A stretch of 64,000 bases of DNA. Source: Azospirillum sp. B510 (GTDB lineage Bacteria; Pseudomonadota; Alphaproteobacteria; Azospirillales; Azospirillaceae). The translations under genes were made by a program, and so were the position numbers. The stretch lies in the NCBI RefSeq assembly GCF_000010725.1, contig NC_013854.1, positions 2,385,001-2,449,000 of the forward strand, read 5' to 3'. The notes below the pieces were generated by a model. It did no database searches. It saw nothing but the letters and a program-made list of their open reading frames with translations, and was not told the origin of the DNA. The stretch's first letter is position 1, and the number at the start of each line of letters is the position of its first letter. Below, one piece after another: positions 40,447 to 48,862 of the stretch.

Positions 40447-41133
40447 TTACCCTTCCAAAAGCTCCAGCACCGCGCCGGCGACATCGCGCCCGCGATGGAC
40501 GATGCGGTCGGCCCCGGCCCGCTCCAGGTCAGGCACCGCGTGATAACCCCAGGAGACGCCAACCGACCGCACCCGCGCGTTGCGCGCCATCTGGATGTCG
40601 TAGGTGGTGTCGCCGATCATCACCGTCGTCGCCTCTTCCGCCCCGGTCTCGGCCAGCGCCCGCTGGACCATGTGCGGATTCGGCTTTCCGGGGCCGGCGT
40701 CGGCGGTCTGCAAGGTGACGAAACGCCCGCTCAGGCCATGGAGCTTGAGCACGGCGTCGAGCCCGCGCCGCGACTTGCCGGTCGCGACACCCAGCAGCAC
40801 GCCGGCCTCCTCCAGCAGCGCCAGCGTGTCGAGGATTCCGGGGAACAGCGGCTCGTCCACCTCGCCACGGCCGCGGGCGCTGGAGAAGGCATGCTTGTAG
40901 CTTTCCGCCACCGCGACATGCAGCGCGGCATCGCGGCCCGGCAACAGCAGGGCCACCGCCTCGACCAGCGACAGCCCGACCATGCGGCGGACGTCCGCCG
41001 GGTCGGGCTCGCCCAGCCCATGCTCGGCCCAGGCCCGGTTCATCGCGTCGATGATGGCGAACTGGCTGTCGACCAGCGTGCCGTCGCAGTCGAACAGGGC
41101 GAGCCGCAACGGCGGTTTCCCAGACACCGCCAT
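40447..41133 (-). CDS. HAD-superfamily phosphatase (Gph-like)
   Basis: The 228-residue protein has the HAD motif I FDCDGTLVDS, motif II ATGKSRRG, the lysine in GPGKPNPHM and motif IV MIGDTTYDI, with a helical cap domain between. It resembles phosphoglycolate phosphatase and related small-molecule phosphatases; the substrate cannot be told. The ATG at 41133 overlaps the stop of the pseudouridine synthase gene as TGATG, so it is coupled to it. Confidence 0.92.
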   Translation of the reverse strand: MAVSGKPPLRLALFDCDGTLVDSQFAIIDAMNRAWAEHGLGEPDPADVRRMVGLSLVEAVALLLPGRDAALHVAVAESYKHAFSSARGRGEVDEPLFPGILDTLALLEEAGVLLGVATGKSRRGLDAVLKLHGLSGRFVTLQTADAGPGKPNPHMVQRALAETGAEEATTVMIGDTTYDIQMARNARVRSVGVSWGYHAVPDLERAGADRIVHRGRDVAGAVLELLEG

Positions 41134-42197
41134 CACTCGAAATCCTCGAACGGATCGTCGCGCAGGTTGGGGCTGAAGCCGAAATATTTCCAGGTCGCCT
41201 GCATGTGGTCGGGCAGCGGCGCCGTCACGTCGATGGTCTTGCCGCCGCGCGGATGCGGCAGGATCAGCCGGCGGGCATGCAGGTGCAGCTTCTTCGCCAC
41301 CTCCGCCCCGGCCAGGAAGGCGCCCTGCCCGGCATATTTGCCGTCGCCCAGGATCGGCGTGCCGACGGCGGCCATATGGACGCGCAGCTGGTGGGTGCGG
41401 CCGGTCAGCGGCCACATGGCGACGAAGGCCGCCTGCTTGCCGACATTCTCCTGCACCGAATAGACGGTGACGGCCCGCTTGCCCTCCTCCTTGTTCTCGG
41501 CCACCCGCTCGCCATGCGGGCCGCCTTCCTTGGCCAGCGCCAGATCGATCTTGCCCTGATAGGGTGTCGGCACGCCGACGGTGACGGCCCAGTAGATCTT
41601 GCGCACGGCACTGCCGCGGAACAGCTCGGTCAGCTTGCTGGCGGCGAAGGTGGTGCGGGCGAGCAGCAGCACCCCCGAGGTGTCCTTGTCCAGCCGGTGG
41701 ACCAGCTTGGGCCGCTCGTTGCCGTCGAAACGCAGGGCGTCCAGCATGGCGTCGAGATGCTTGGAGGTGCCGGTGCCGCCCTGCACCGCCAGACCGGCGG
41801 GCTTGTTGATGGCGATCACGTCGGCGTCACGATAGAGCACCAGCGCCTGAAGCTCGGCGATCTGCTTGTCGGACATGCCCTTGGGCTTGCCGGCCCCCTG
41901 GTTCGAACCGTGGTTCGGCCCCTTGACCGGCGCCGCCCAGGCCGCCAGCGGCGGGATGCGCACGCCCTGCCCCGCCGCCAGCCGCGACGACGTCTCCGCC
42001 CGCTTGCCGTCGATGCGGACCTGGCCGGTGCGCAGCAGCTTCTGGAGATAGCTGTGGTTCACGTCGGGGAAATGCCGCTTGAACCAGCGGTCGAGCCGCA
42101 TGTCGGCCTCGTCGGCCGTCACGGTGCGGATTTCGACCTTGCTGTCGCCCTTGGCTTCGGTCGAGGCGTTGTCGGGGGAATCAGGAGAGTCAGTCAT
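41133..42197 (-). CDS. rluC: RluC/RluD-type 23S rRNA pseudouridine synthase
   Basis: The enzyme converts uridines of 23S rRNA to pseudouridine. An S4 domain is at the N-terminus (MRLDRWFKRHFPDVNHSYLQ), followed by the catalytic domain with HRLDKDTSGVLLLA, which carries the catalytic aspartate, and LTGRTHQLRVH near the end. The length of 354 residues fits; a Gly/Asn/Lys-rich insertion of about 25 residues separates the two domains. The ATG at 42197 overlaps the crcB stop as TGATG. Assignment to RluC rather than RluD is tentative. Confidence 0.93.
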   Translation of the reverse strand: MTDSPDSPDNASTEAKGDSKVEIRTVTADEADMRLDRWFKRHFPDVNHSYLQKLLRTGQVRIDGKRAETSSRLAAGQGVRIPPLAAWAAPVKGPNHGSNQGAGKPKGMSDKQIAELQALVLYRDADVIAINKPAGLAVQGGTGTSKHLDAMLDALRFDGNERPKLVHRLDKDTSGVLLLARTTFAASKLTELFRGSAVRKIYWAVTVGVPTPYQGKIDLALAKEGGPHGERVAENKEEGKRAVTVYSVQENVGKQAAFVAMWPLTGRTHQLRVHMAAVGTPILGDGKYAGQGAFLAGAEVAKKLHLHARRLILPHPRGGKTIDVTAPLPDHMQATWKYFGFSPNLRDDPFEDFE

Positions 42198-42598
42198 CAG
42201 AGGGACACCGAAACAAGAGAACGCACGGCCCACAGGCCGGCAAAGAAGCCCACCACGCTGAACAGCGTCGAGGCGAGGAAATAGCCCGCCGCCGCCGCGA
42301 TCTCGTCACGGGCGACGAGAAGGCCGATGTCCAGCGTGAAGGAGGAGAAGGTGGTGAAGCCGCCGAGAATGCCGACCAGCAGAAAGGCGCGCAGCTCCGG
42401 CGACGGCGACCAGGCCAGCGCCGCCAGTTCGGACAACACCCCCATCACCGTGCAGCCGATCACATTGACGATGACCGTCCCTACCGGAAAGCGGGTGCCG
42501 ACCCATTGCGTGATCGCCAGCAACATCACATAGCGCGCGACCGAACCGGCGGCGCCGCCGACGGCCACGGCCAACAGGGACAAGGGGGATGCGAGCAC
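42197..42598 (-). CDS. crcB: Fluoride channel CrcB/Fluc
   Basis: CrcB exports fluoride through a dual-topology dimeric channel. The 133-residue protein has four membrane segments and the family motifs GGAAGSVARY, GTVIVNVIGC and GGFTTFSSFTLD. The open frame continues upstream, but the GTG at 42598 has GGAGG just before it and gives the standard length. I looked for a fluoride riboswitch in the 108 bases upstream and did not see one. Confidence 0.95.
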   Translation of the reverse strand: MLASPLSLLAVAVGGAAGSVARYVMLLAITQWVGTRFPVGTVIVNVIGCTVMGVLSELAALAWSPSPELRAFLLVGILGGFTTFSSFTLDIGLLVARDEIAAAAGYFLASTLFSVVGFFAGLWAVRSLVSVSL

Positions 42599-42706
42599 GA
42601 CGCCTCCGGACGGGCACAAGAGCGGGGAACGGGGGTGGAGCGCCGGATTAGAGCCAGAAACCGACGCGCTTGTCACGCGATGGACGGTCGTGACAGGATC
42701 GTCGGC

Positions 42707-43282
42707 ATGGAAACCCTCCCCGCCAACACGGCATTGCTGATCATCGATGTGCAAAAGGCCATCGACGATCCGCGCTGGCACCGCGTTGGCCCGCGCAACA
42801 ACCCGCAGGCCGAAGCGAACATCTCCACATTGCTCACCGCTTGGCGGGCGGCCTCCCGGCCGATCGTCCACATTCGCCACGAATCGCCCAATCCCGCCTC
42901 CTCGTACAGCGCCATCGGCCCGGGGCATGCCTTCAAAGCGGAAGCCATGCCGCTGCCCGGAGAGACGGTGATCGCCAAGCAGGTGCACAGCGCCTTCATC
43001 GGCACCGGGCTTGACGAGTGGCTGCGCGGCCGCGGCATCGCCACACTGGTGGTGGCCGGCGTCATCACCAACAACAGCGTCGAGGCGACCGTGCGGATGG
43101 CCGGCAACCTCGGCTATGACGTGCGACTGGTGGCCGACGCCTGCTTCACCTTCGCCCGGCTCGACCGCTCGGGAAGGCTGCGGACGGCCGACGAGGTCCA
43201 CGACCTGTCGCTCGCCAACATGGACGGCGAATATGCGACGGTCGTGGACATGGCGGAGGTGTTGGGAGAGGCGTCGCGCTGA
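42707..43282 (+). CDS. Isochorismatase-like hydrolase with Ser in place of catalytic Cys
   Basis: The 191-residue alpha/beta protein is of the isochorismatase/cysteine hydrolase superfamily. The first catalytic residue is the aspartate in LLIIDVQKAI and the lysine is in VIAKQVHSAF. The third position, normally cysteine in GVxTNxCVE, is serine here (GVITNNSVEATVR). Enzymes with other residues at this position act as isochorismatases or have unknown chemistry. The ATG at 42707 follows AGGATC; an ATG at 42680 is also in frame. It is divergent from crcB. Confidence 0.88.
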   Translation: METLPANTALLIIDVQKAIDDPRWHRVGPRNNPQAEANISTLLTAWRAASRPIVHIRHESPNPASSYSAIGPGHAFKAEAMPLPGETVIAKQVHSAFIGTGLDEWLRGRGIATLVVAGVITNNSVEATVRMAGNLGYDVRLVADACFTFARLDRSGRLRTADEVHDLSLANMDGEYATVVDMAEVLGEASR

Positions 43283-43292
43283 TAGCCCCCCG

Positions 43293-44150
43293 TTACCCCA
43301 GCTTGGCCTTCAGGAACTCCACCGTCCGCTTCCAGGCGAGGTCGGCGGCGTCCTTGTTGTAGCGCTCGGCCGAGGTGTCGTTGTGGAAGGCGTGGTTGAC
43401 GCCGTCATAGACGTAGATCTGATGCTCGACCCCGGCCTTCTTCAGCGCCTCGTCATAAGCCGGGATGCCGGCATTGATGCGCTGGTCGAGCCCGGCGTAA
43501 TGCAGCAGCAGCGGCGATTTCACCGTGCCGACCAGCGCCGGATCGGGGATCGGGCCATAGAAGGCGACACCGGCCTTGAGGTCGGGCGCCTTGATCGCCA
43601 GCCGGTTGACCATGCCGCCACCCCAGCAGAAGCCGACGGCGCCGACCCTGGCCGAGGAATAGCGGTAGGCCATCAGATAGCTCATGGCCGCGATCAGGTT
43701 GTTGACCGTCTTGTCGCCATCGAGCTGGCCGATCATGTCGCGCGCCTTGTCGGCGTCCTGCGGCGTGCCGCCCAGCGGCGACAGCAGGTCCGGCGCCATC
43801 GCGACGAAGCCTTCGGTGGCGAGCCGGCGGGTGACGTCCTCGACATAGGCGTTCAGGCCGCGATTCTCGTGGATGACGACCACCGCCGGCGCCTTGTCCG
43901 CCAGCTTCGGCCGGGCGAGATAGCCGGTCACGTCGCCGGTCGCCCCCTGGAAGCTGATCTTCTCCGCCGCCAGACGGCTGTCATCGTCGCCGACGATGGC
44001 GGCACGGGCATAGTTGGGCTCGATCGCCGCCAGGATCGCCGGGATCGCCGCAGCCCCACCGGCCAGCGCCGCCAGCCGCTCCAGGAAGACCCGGCGCGGC
44101 AGCGGCGCATGGGTGTATTCGTCGTAAAGGTCGATGATCCGCTGGTCCAT
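43293..44150 (-). CDS. Dienelactone hydrolase family protein with Tat-like N-terminus
   Basis: The 285-residue protein is an alpha/beta hydrolase with the Cys-Asp-His triad of dienelactone hydrolase: cysteine in VGFCWGGG, aspartate in AGLDQRIN and histidine in GVNHAFHND. The first 50 residues contain PRRVFLERLAALAGGAAAIPAIL, a twin-arginine-like export signal, so it may act in the periplasm. The family includes carboxymethylenebutenolidase and many enzymes of unknown substrate. It is convergent with the isochorismatase-like gene. Confidence 0.9.
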   Translation of the reverse strand: MDQRIIDLYDEYTHAPLPRRVFLERLAALAGGAAAIPAILAAIEPNYARAAIVGDDDSRLAAEKISFQGATGDVTGYLARPKLADKAPAVVVIHENRGLNAYVEDVTRRLATEGFVAMAPDLLSPLGGTPQDADKARDMIGQLDGDKTVNNLIAAMSYLMAYRYSSARVGAVGFCWGGGMVNRLAIKAPDLKAGVAFYGPIPDPALVGTVKSPLLLHYAGLDQRINAGIPAYDEALKKAGVEHQIYVYDGVNHAFHNDTSAERYNKDAADLAWKRTVEFLKAKLG

Positions 44151-44258
44151 CCCCGGTGCCCCTGTCTTGCCTTTTGCCGCAGCTCAGCCGATGCGGTCGC
44201 GGATGACAGTGGTGGCACCGCACCGGCTTGGCAACTGGGGAGTGGAGCCGCTTTCGGC

Positions 44259-44999
44259 CTATGACGCTTCCGGAACCACCTCGCTCAGCGGAACCAGTTC
44301 CGACGGCTGATACTCGACCAGATGACCGTCGCGCATCTCCAGCACCCGGTCCATGCGGCGGGCGAGGTCGAGATTATGCGTCGCGACCAGGGCGCCGACC
44401 CTGGCCTGCCGGACGATGGCCGACAGCATGGCGAAGACATGCTCCGCCGTATGGGGGTCGAGGTTGCCGGTCGGCTCGTCGGCGATCAGCAGCGACGGGG
44501 CGTTGGCCAGCGCGCGGGCGATGGCGACGCGCTGCTGCTCGCCACCGGACAGCCGGGCCGGGCGGTGGGTACCGCGCTGCTCCAGCCCGACCATGCGCAG
44601 AAGCTCGTCGGCGCGCTGCCGGGCGACCGACTTGGGCACGCCGGCGATCATCTGCGGCAGCACGATGTTCTCGCGCGCCGAGAATTCCGGCAGCAGATGA
44701 TGGAACTGATAGACGAAGCCGATGGAGCGGCGGCGCACCTCGGTCCGCTTGCCGTCATCCAGGTTCGACACGTCGGCACCGGCGATGCGCACGACGCCGT
44801 CGGTCGGCCGCTCCAGCAGGCCGGCGATGTGCAGCAGCGTCGATTTGCCGGCGCCCGACGGGCCGACCAGCGCCACCAGTTCCCCGGCGCCGACGGTCAG
44901 GTCGACCCCGCGCAGCACCTCCAGCGTCGAGCCCGCCTGTTCGAAGCGGCGGACGATGCCCTTCAGGTCCAGCATCGGTTCCATGACGGCGTCACTCAT
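44259..44999 (-). CDS. lolD: Lipoprotein-releasing ABC transporter ATPase LolD
   Basis: LolD powers release of outer-membrane lipoproteins from the inner membrane. The 246-residue protein has Walker A GPSGAGKST, the Q-loop region FVYQFHHLLPEFSARENI (the Lol signature), LSGGEQQRVAIARAL and Walker B LLIADEPTGNLD. It has about 18 extra residues at the C-terminus. It overlaps the end of the lolC gene by eight bases. Confidence 0.96.
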   Translation of the reverse strand: MSDAVMEPMLDLKGIVRRFEQAGSTLEVLRGVDLTVGAGELVALVGPSGAGKSTLLHIAGLLERPTDGVVRIAGADVSNLDDGKRTEVRRRSIGFVYQFHHLLPEFSARENIVLPQMIAGVPKSVARQRADELLRMVGLEQRGTHRPARLSGGEQQRVAIARALANAPSLLIADEPTGNLDPHTAEHVFAMLSAIVRQARVGALVATHNLDLARRMDRVLEMRDGHLVEYQPSELVPLSEVVPEAS

Positions 45000-46239
45000 A
45001 GCGCAGGGCCTCCACCGGATCGAGCCGGGCGGCGCGCCAGGACGGGTAGATGGTGGCGGCGAAGGACAGGCCGAGCGCCATCACCGTCACCTGCGCCACC
45101 TCGCCCCAGTCGATCTTGGCCGGCAGATGCGAGAGGAAATAGATCTCGGCGTTGAACAGGTTGGTGCCGGTCAGGCCCTGGATCACCTGGCGGATGCTCT
45201 CGATGTTCAACGCGAAGGACACGCCGAGCACCAGCCCCAGCAACGTTCCCGTCACCCCGATGCTGGCGCCGGACAGGAAGAAGATGCGCATGACCATGCC
45301 GCGCGTCGCCCCCATCGTCCGCAGGATGGCGATGTCGCGCCCCTTGTCCTTCACCAGCATGATCAGGCTGGAGATGATGTTGAAGGCGGCGACCATGATG
45401 ATCAGCGACAGGATCAGGAACATCACGTTGCGTTCGACCTGAAGCGCCGTGAAGAAGCTGGCGTTCGACTGCTGCCAATCGACCACCCTGCCCTCTCCCG
45501 CCACCACCGACTGGACGGCGGCGCGGGCCGCGGCGATCTGCATCGGATCGCTGACGAAGACCTCCAGCGAGGTCACGGCGTCGCCGGTGCGGAAGAAGGC
45601 CTGAGCCTCCTCCAGCGGCAGGAAGATGAAGCTGTTGTCGTATTCGAACATGCCGACATCGAAGATCGCGCCGATGGGATAGCTGCGCATCCGCGGCACG
45701 GTGCCGAAGGCGGTGACGTTGCCCTGGGGTGCGATCAGCGTGATCTGGTCGCCGACGGTGAGGCCGAGCCGCTGTGCCATGCGCACACCGATGGCGACGC
45801 GGTCCTCGCCGAACTCGTCGGCCGAACCGCGGACGATGTTGCTGGCCAGCGTCGGCCGCACCTTGAAATCTTCGGCCCGCACGCCGCGGATGACGGCGCC
45901 CGATGCCACGCCGCGCACCGAGACCAGCGCCTGGCCCTCGACCGTCGGGGTGACGTTGACCACGCCCGGCGTGTCGCGCAGCTTGCCGGCCAGTATGTCG
46001 AAGTCCGGCAGCGGCCCGCCACGCGAGCTGTAGACGTTGAGATGGCCGTTGAGGCCGAGCACCCGGCCCAGCAGTTCCGCCCGGAAACCGTTCATCACCG
46101 CCATCACGATGATGAGCGTCGCCACGCCGAGCGCGATGCCCAGCAGCGAAAACCCCGCGATGACCGAGATGAACCCTTCCTGGCGGCGCGCCCGAAGGTA
46201 ACGCATCGCGACCATGCGTTCGAAGGCGTTGAAGATCAT
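44992..46239 (-). CDS. lolC: Lipoprotein-releasing system membrane protein LolC/LolE
   Basis: This is the four-segment membrane subunit of the Lol exporter. The N-terminus FERMVAMRYLRARRQEGFISVIAGFSLLGIALGVATL is typical. A large periplasmic domain lies between the first and second segments, and segments 2-4 are near the C-terminus with the motif LKDKGRDIAILRTMGA-like VKDKGRDIAILRTMGAT. Many alphaproteobacteria have one LolC/E protein that works as a homodimer; no second copy is next to it. The ATG at 46239 gives 415 residues; the longer frame upstream is not conserved in character. Confidence 0.95.
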   Translation of the reverse strand: MIFNAFERMVAMRYLRARRQEGFISVIAGFSLLGIALGVATLIIVMAVMNGFRAELLGRVLGLNGHLNVYSSRGGPLPDFDILAGKLRDTPGVVNVTPTVEGQALVSVRGVASGAVIRGVRAEDFKVRPTLASNIVRGSADEFGEDRVAIGVRMAQRLGLTVGDQITLIAPQGNVTAFGTVPRMRSYPIGAIFDVGMFEYDNSFIFLPLEEAQAFFRTGDAVTSLEVFVSDPMQIAAARAAVQSVVAGEGRVVDWQQSNASFFTALQVERNVMFLILSLIIMVAAFNIISSLIMLVKDKGRDIAILRTMGATRGMVMRIFFLSGASIGVTGTLLGLVLGVSFALNIESIRQVIQGLTGTNLFNAEIYFLSHLPAKIDWGEVAQVTVMALGLSFAATIYPSWRAARLDPVEALRYE

Positions 46240-46372
46240 GAGGAAATCCGGCCTGCCGGTGGGGAGGACAAAAAAGTGGCGAACCTTGGGGGTCGCCACC
46301 GGAAGATAGGACACCTTGCGAAGCCGCGCAAAGGCTGCCTGATGGAGCTGCCTTGTGATATCGTCCGGTCGT

Positions 46373-46819
46373 TCAGCGGATCTCCGTCACCTCGGCAAAG
46401 GAAAAGGCCGCGAACACGCCGCTCGGGCTGCTGGCGGCCGAGATGCGGAGCTGAACCGACCGCGCGCCGCCGACGGTGCTGACCACCGCATGGGCGACTG
46501 GCTGCTGTGACCATGGCGTGGTGTTGGTCGGCGGACTGTGCAGTGACGTGACACCGACGAAACGACCGGCGGTCATGTCGTACCAACAGGTCTGAACCGA
46601 ACCGTTGTTGTTGGAAAAGCTGAAGGACAAGCCCGACGTCAGCCGAAACTCCCGATTCTCCGGCAACTGTATGGCATAGCCGGACAGCGTCAGTGTTCCA
46701 GCGGAGAGCGTGTCGAAACGAATGGGGCTGTTGACCGTCAGACCGGTTGTCTGGTTGGCGGAAAGGCGGAACATTCCCCATCGCGTCGCCGCAGCGGGTG
46801 CGACCGCTCGCAGCGCCAT
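46373..46819 (-). CDS. Phage-tail-fibre-like (C1q-like jelly-roll) protein, 148 aa
   Basis: I recognise a pattern, not a named gene. WGMFRLSANQTTGLTVNSPIRFDTL, a GTLTLSG turn, FRLTSGLSFSF, and a last strand VFAAFSFAEVTEI form a row of short beta strands like the C1q/TNF-type heads at the ends of phage tail fibres. The protein has many Ser, Thr and Asn and few charged residues, and its DNA is visibly less GC-rich than the neighbours. The ATG is one base after the stop of the upstream small gene (TGACATG), so the two are coupled. It lies 133 bases upstream of lolC on the same strand. Confidence 0.7.
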   Translation of the reverse strand: MALRAVAPAAATRWGMFRLSANQTTGLTVNSPIRFDTLSAGTLTLSGYAIQLPENREFRLTSGLSFSFSNNNGSVQTCWYDMTAGRFVGVTSLHSPPTNTTPWSQQPVAHAVVSTVGGARSVQLRISAASSPSGVFAAFSFAEVTEIR

Positions 46820-46820
46820 G

Positions 46821-47108
46821 TCATTGCCCCTCGCCCGTCGTGACGTCCAGCACGGTACCGCCGTTCACGCCGATCCCTGTGATGAAGCCATTGGCCTGAC
46901 GGTCGAAAATCTCCACGGTACGGGCCATGATCGTCAGCGTGTTCACGGTCGACGACGTGAAGGTCGCGGTGAATTTGATCAACGCGTCCGAAGGTCCCAG
47001 ATTCGCCACCCGGACATTCCGACCGACCGCAGGCAAGGCGAAGGTTCCCGTGCTGGTGGGGGTCAGGCTGAAACGCGTGTTCTCAATCGGAGAAAAGGCG
47101 AAGGTCAT
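46821..47108 (-). CDS. Phage-associated small beta-rich protein, 95 aa
   Basis: The ATG at 47108 has GGGAG nine bases upstream. The 95 residues are beta-rich: FALPAVGRNVRVANLGPSD, then a Thr-rich middle, ARTVEIFDRQ, and the end VLDVTTGEG. From memory this order (VRV-N-G, then VEIF, then a VTTGEG-type end) is seen in small proteins encoded in phage tail modules. No search was possible. It is followed directly by the jelly-roll protein gene. A longer open frame to 47225 has no ribosome binding site. Confidence 0.7.
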   Translation of the reverse strand: MTFAFSPIENTRFSLTPTSTGTFALPAVGRNVRVANLGPSDALIKFTATFTSSTVNTLTIMARTVEIFDRQANGFITGIGVNGGTVLDVTTGEGQ

Positions 47109-47352
47109 CGATCGATCTCCCGTTGCGAGTTCAGGTTCCATTCCCGACAATCGGTAATTTCCGGAAAGCCGGCCGGACGGAAACGGTTGCCGCCCGATCC
47201 TCGCCCACCCCATCGACGCAATCAAACAATAGTTGAAAAATCCAATATATTCACAGCGTTAGCTATCTCCATCACCAATCCCCGCAATCCTTTCGGGCCA
47301 ATCCGCAATGCGTCGCACCGTGATGCTCGCGAAAATCAGCCCGCGACTCGGC
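47109..47352 (-). promoter_or_regulatory. AT-rich upstream region of the two phage-like genes
   Basis: No gene is seen here. Bases 47222-47275 are strongly AT-rich (CAATATATTCACAGCG and neighbours), unlike the rest of the window, and could hold a promoter for the two small genes. One by-eye pair on the minus strand is GTGAAT and TATTGT spaced by 17 bases; it is weak. The stretch ends at the proS terminator. Confidence 0.3.
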
Positions 47353-47382
47353 AAAAAAAAGGCGCCGGACAGCGCCGGCGCC
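47353..47382 (-). terminator. Rho-independent terminator after proS
   Basis: GGCGCCGG (47361-47368) pairs with CCGGCGCC (47375-47382). Eight As at 47353-47360 give a run of eight Ts on the minus strand. It lies 22 bases after the proS stop and separates proS from the downstream small genes and lolC. Confidence 0.92.
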
Positions 47383-47404
47383 TTTCGCTTAAAAAACGGC
47401 GGTG

Positions 47405-48718
47405 TCAGCCCAGCAGCTTCGCCAGCGCCGCCTCGACCGGCAGTTCCTCCTTCTCGCCCGTCGCGCGGCGCTTCAGCTCGACGACACCGCTCTTCAGGCC
47501 GCGCGGGCCGACCACCAGCTGCCAGGGAACGCCGATCAGGTCCATGTCGGCGAACTTGGCGCCGGGACGCTCGTCGCGGTCGTCATAGGCGACCTCCAGG
47601 CCGGCGGCCTCCAGCTTGGCATACAGTTCGGCGCAGACACGGTCGGTCTCGGCGTCGCCGGACTTCAGGTTGATCAGGCCGACATTGAAGGGGGCCACCG
47701 CGTCCGGCCAGATGATGCCATTGTCGTCGTGGCTGGCCTCGATGATGGCGCCCATCAGGCGCGACACGCCGATGCCGTAGCTGCCCATCTCCACCGGGAT
47801 CGACTCGCCGTTCGGACCGGCGACCACGGCGTTCATCGGCTTGGAGTATTTGGTGCCGAAATTGAAGATGTGGCCGACCTCGATGCCGCGGGCCGACACC
47901 AGATCGGCGTCCGGAACCGGGCTGTTGGCCGGGTCGTGCTTCTCGTCGGTCGCGGCATAGATGCCGGTGACGCGATCGAAGAAGGGTTGCAGGTCGTCCT
48001 CCATGCCGGGGGCGTCCTTCAGCACGTCCAGGGTCATCCAGTCCTTGTGGCAGAAGACGCCGCTTTCGCCGGTCTCGGCCAGGATGATGAACTCGTGGCT
48101 CAGGTCGCCGCCGATCGGGCCGGTGTCGGCGCGCATCGGGATCGCCTTCAGCCCGATGCGGGCGAAGGTGCGCAGATAGGCCAGGAACATCTTCTGGTAG
48201 GAGCGGCGGGCGCCGGCCGGATCGATGTCGAAGGAATAGGCATCCTTCATCAGGAACTCACGGCCGCGCATCACGCCGAAGCGCGGGCGGATCTCGTCCC
48301 GGAACTTCCACTGGATGTGGTAGAGGTTCAGCGGCAACTGGCGGTAGCTCTTGACGAAGGAGCGGAAGATGTCGGTGATCATCTCCTCGTTCGTCGGACC
48401 GAACAGCATCTCGCGGTCATGACGGTCGGTGATGCGCAGCATCTCCTTGCCGTAATCGTCGTAACGGCCGCTCTCGCGCCACAGGTCGGCCGACTGGATG
48501 GTCGGCATCAGCAGTTCCTGCGCGCCGGCGGCGTCCTGCTCCTCGCGGACGATCTGCTCGATCTTGCGCAGCACCCGATAGCCCAGCGGCAGCCAGGCAT
48601 AGATGCCGGCGCTGGTCTGGCGGATCATCCCGGCCCGCAGCATCAGGCGGTGCGAGACGATCTGCGCCTCGGTCGGGGTCTCCTTGAGGGTCGGCATGAA
48701 GAAGCTGGACAGCCGCAT
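47405..48718 (-). CDS. proS: Prolyl-tRNA synthetase, short alphaproteobacterial type
   Basis: ProS charges tRNA-Pro. Class II motifs are visible: motif 1 near [24 protein letters not shown], motif 2 [25 protein letters not shown], and motif 3 [15 protein letters not shown]. At 437 residues it lacks the editing insertion of the E. coli enzyme (572 residues), as is typical of alphaproteobacteria. The C-terminal anticodon-binding domain is complete. The ATG at 48718 is the first of the conserved N-terminus [13 protein letters not shown]. Confidence 0.97.
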   Translation of the reverse strand: MRLSSFFMPTLKETPTEAQIVSHRLMLRAGMIRQTSAGIYAWLPLGYRVLRKIEQIVREEQDAAGAQELLMPTIQSADLWRESGRYDDYGKEMLRITDRHDREMLFGPTNEEMITDIFRSFVKSYRQLPLNLYHIQWKFRDEIRPRFGVMRGREFLMKDAYSFDIDPAGARRSYQKMFLAYLRTFARIGLKAIPMRADTGPIGGDLSHEFIILAETGESGVFCHKDWMTLDVLKDAPGMEDDLQPFFDRVTGIYAATDEKHDPANSPVPDADLVSARGIEVGHIFNFGTKYSKPMNAVVAGPNGESIPVEMGSYGIGVSRLMGAIIEASHDDNGIIWPDAVAPFNVGLINLKSGDAETDRVCAELYAKLEAAGLEVAYDDRDERPGAKFADMDLIGVPWQLVVGPRGLKSGVVELKRRATGEKEELPVEAALAKLLG

Positions 48719-48852
48719 GGCTCTGCTCTCGTGTGCGAGGTGTTCGACAAGGCCGCGCCGACATGGCTCTTGCGAACAGGAGCGGATGCGGGCGGCGGGT
48801 GAGCGACTTTAGGAAGGTCGCCCGCACTTGTCCACTGTAAGCCCCCCGCCCA

Positions 48853-48862
48853 GAGGTCCGCC
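48853..48862 (+). repeat. Target site duplication, left copy
   Basis: GAGGTCCGCC here is identical to 50196-50205 and directly borders the insertion sequence. A perfect 10-base duplication fits the ISAs1 family. Confidence 0.9.

Noticed and set aside
42599..42706. Fluoride riboswitch upstream of crcB
   Set aside because: I looked for the GATG-type conserved core and pseudoknot elements on the minus strand and did not find them.
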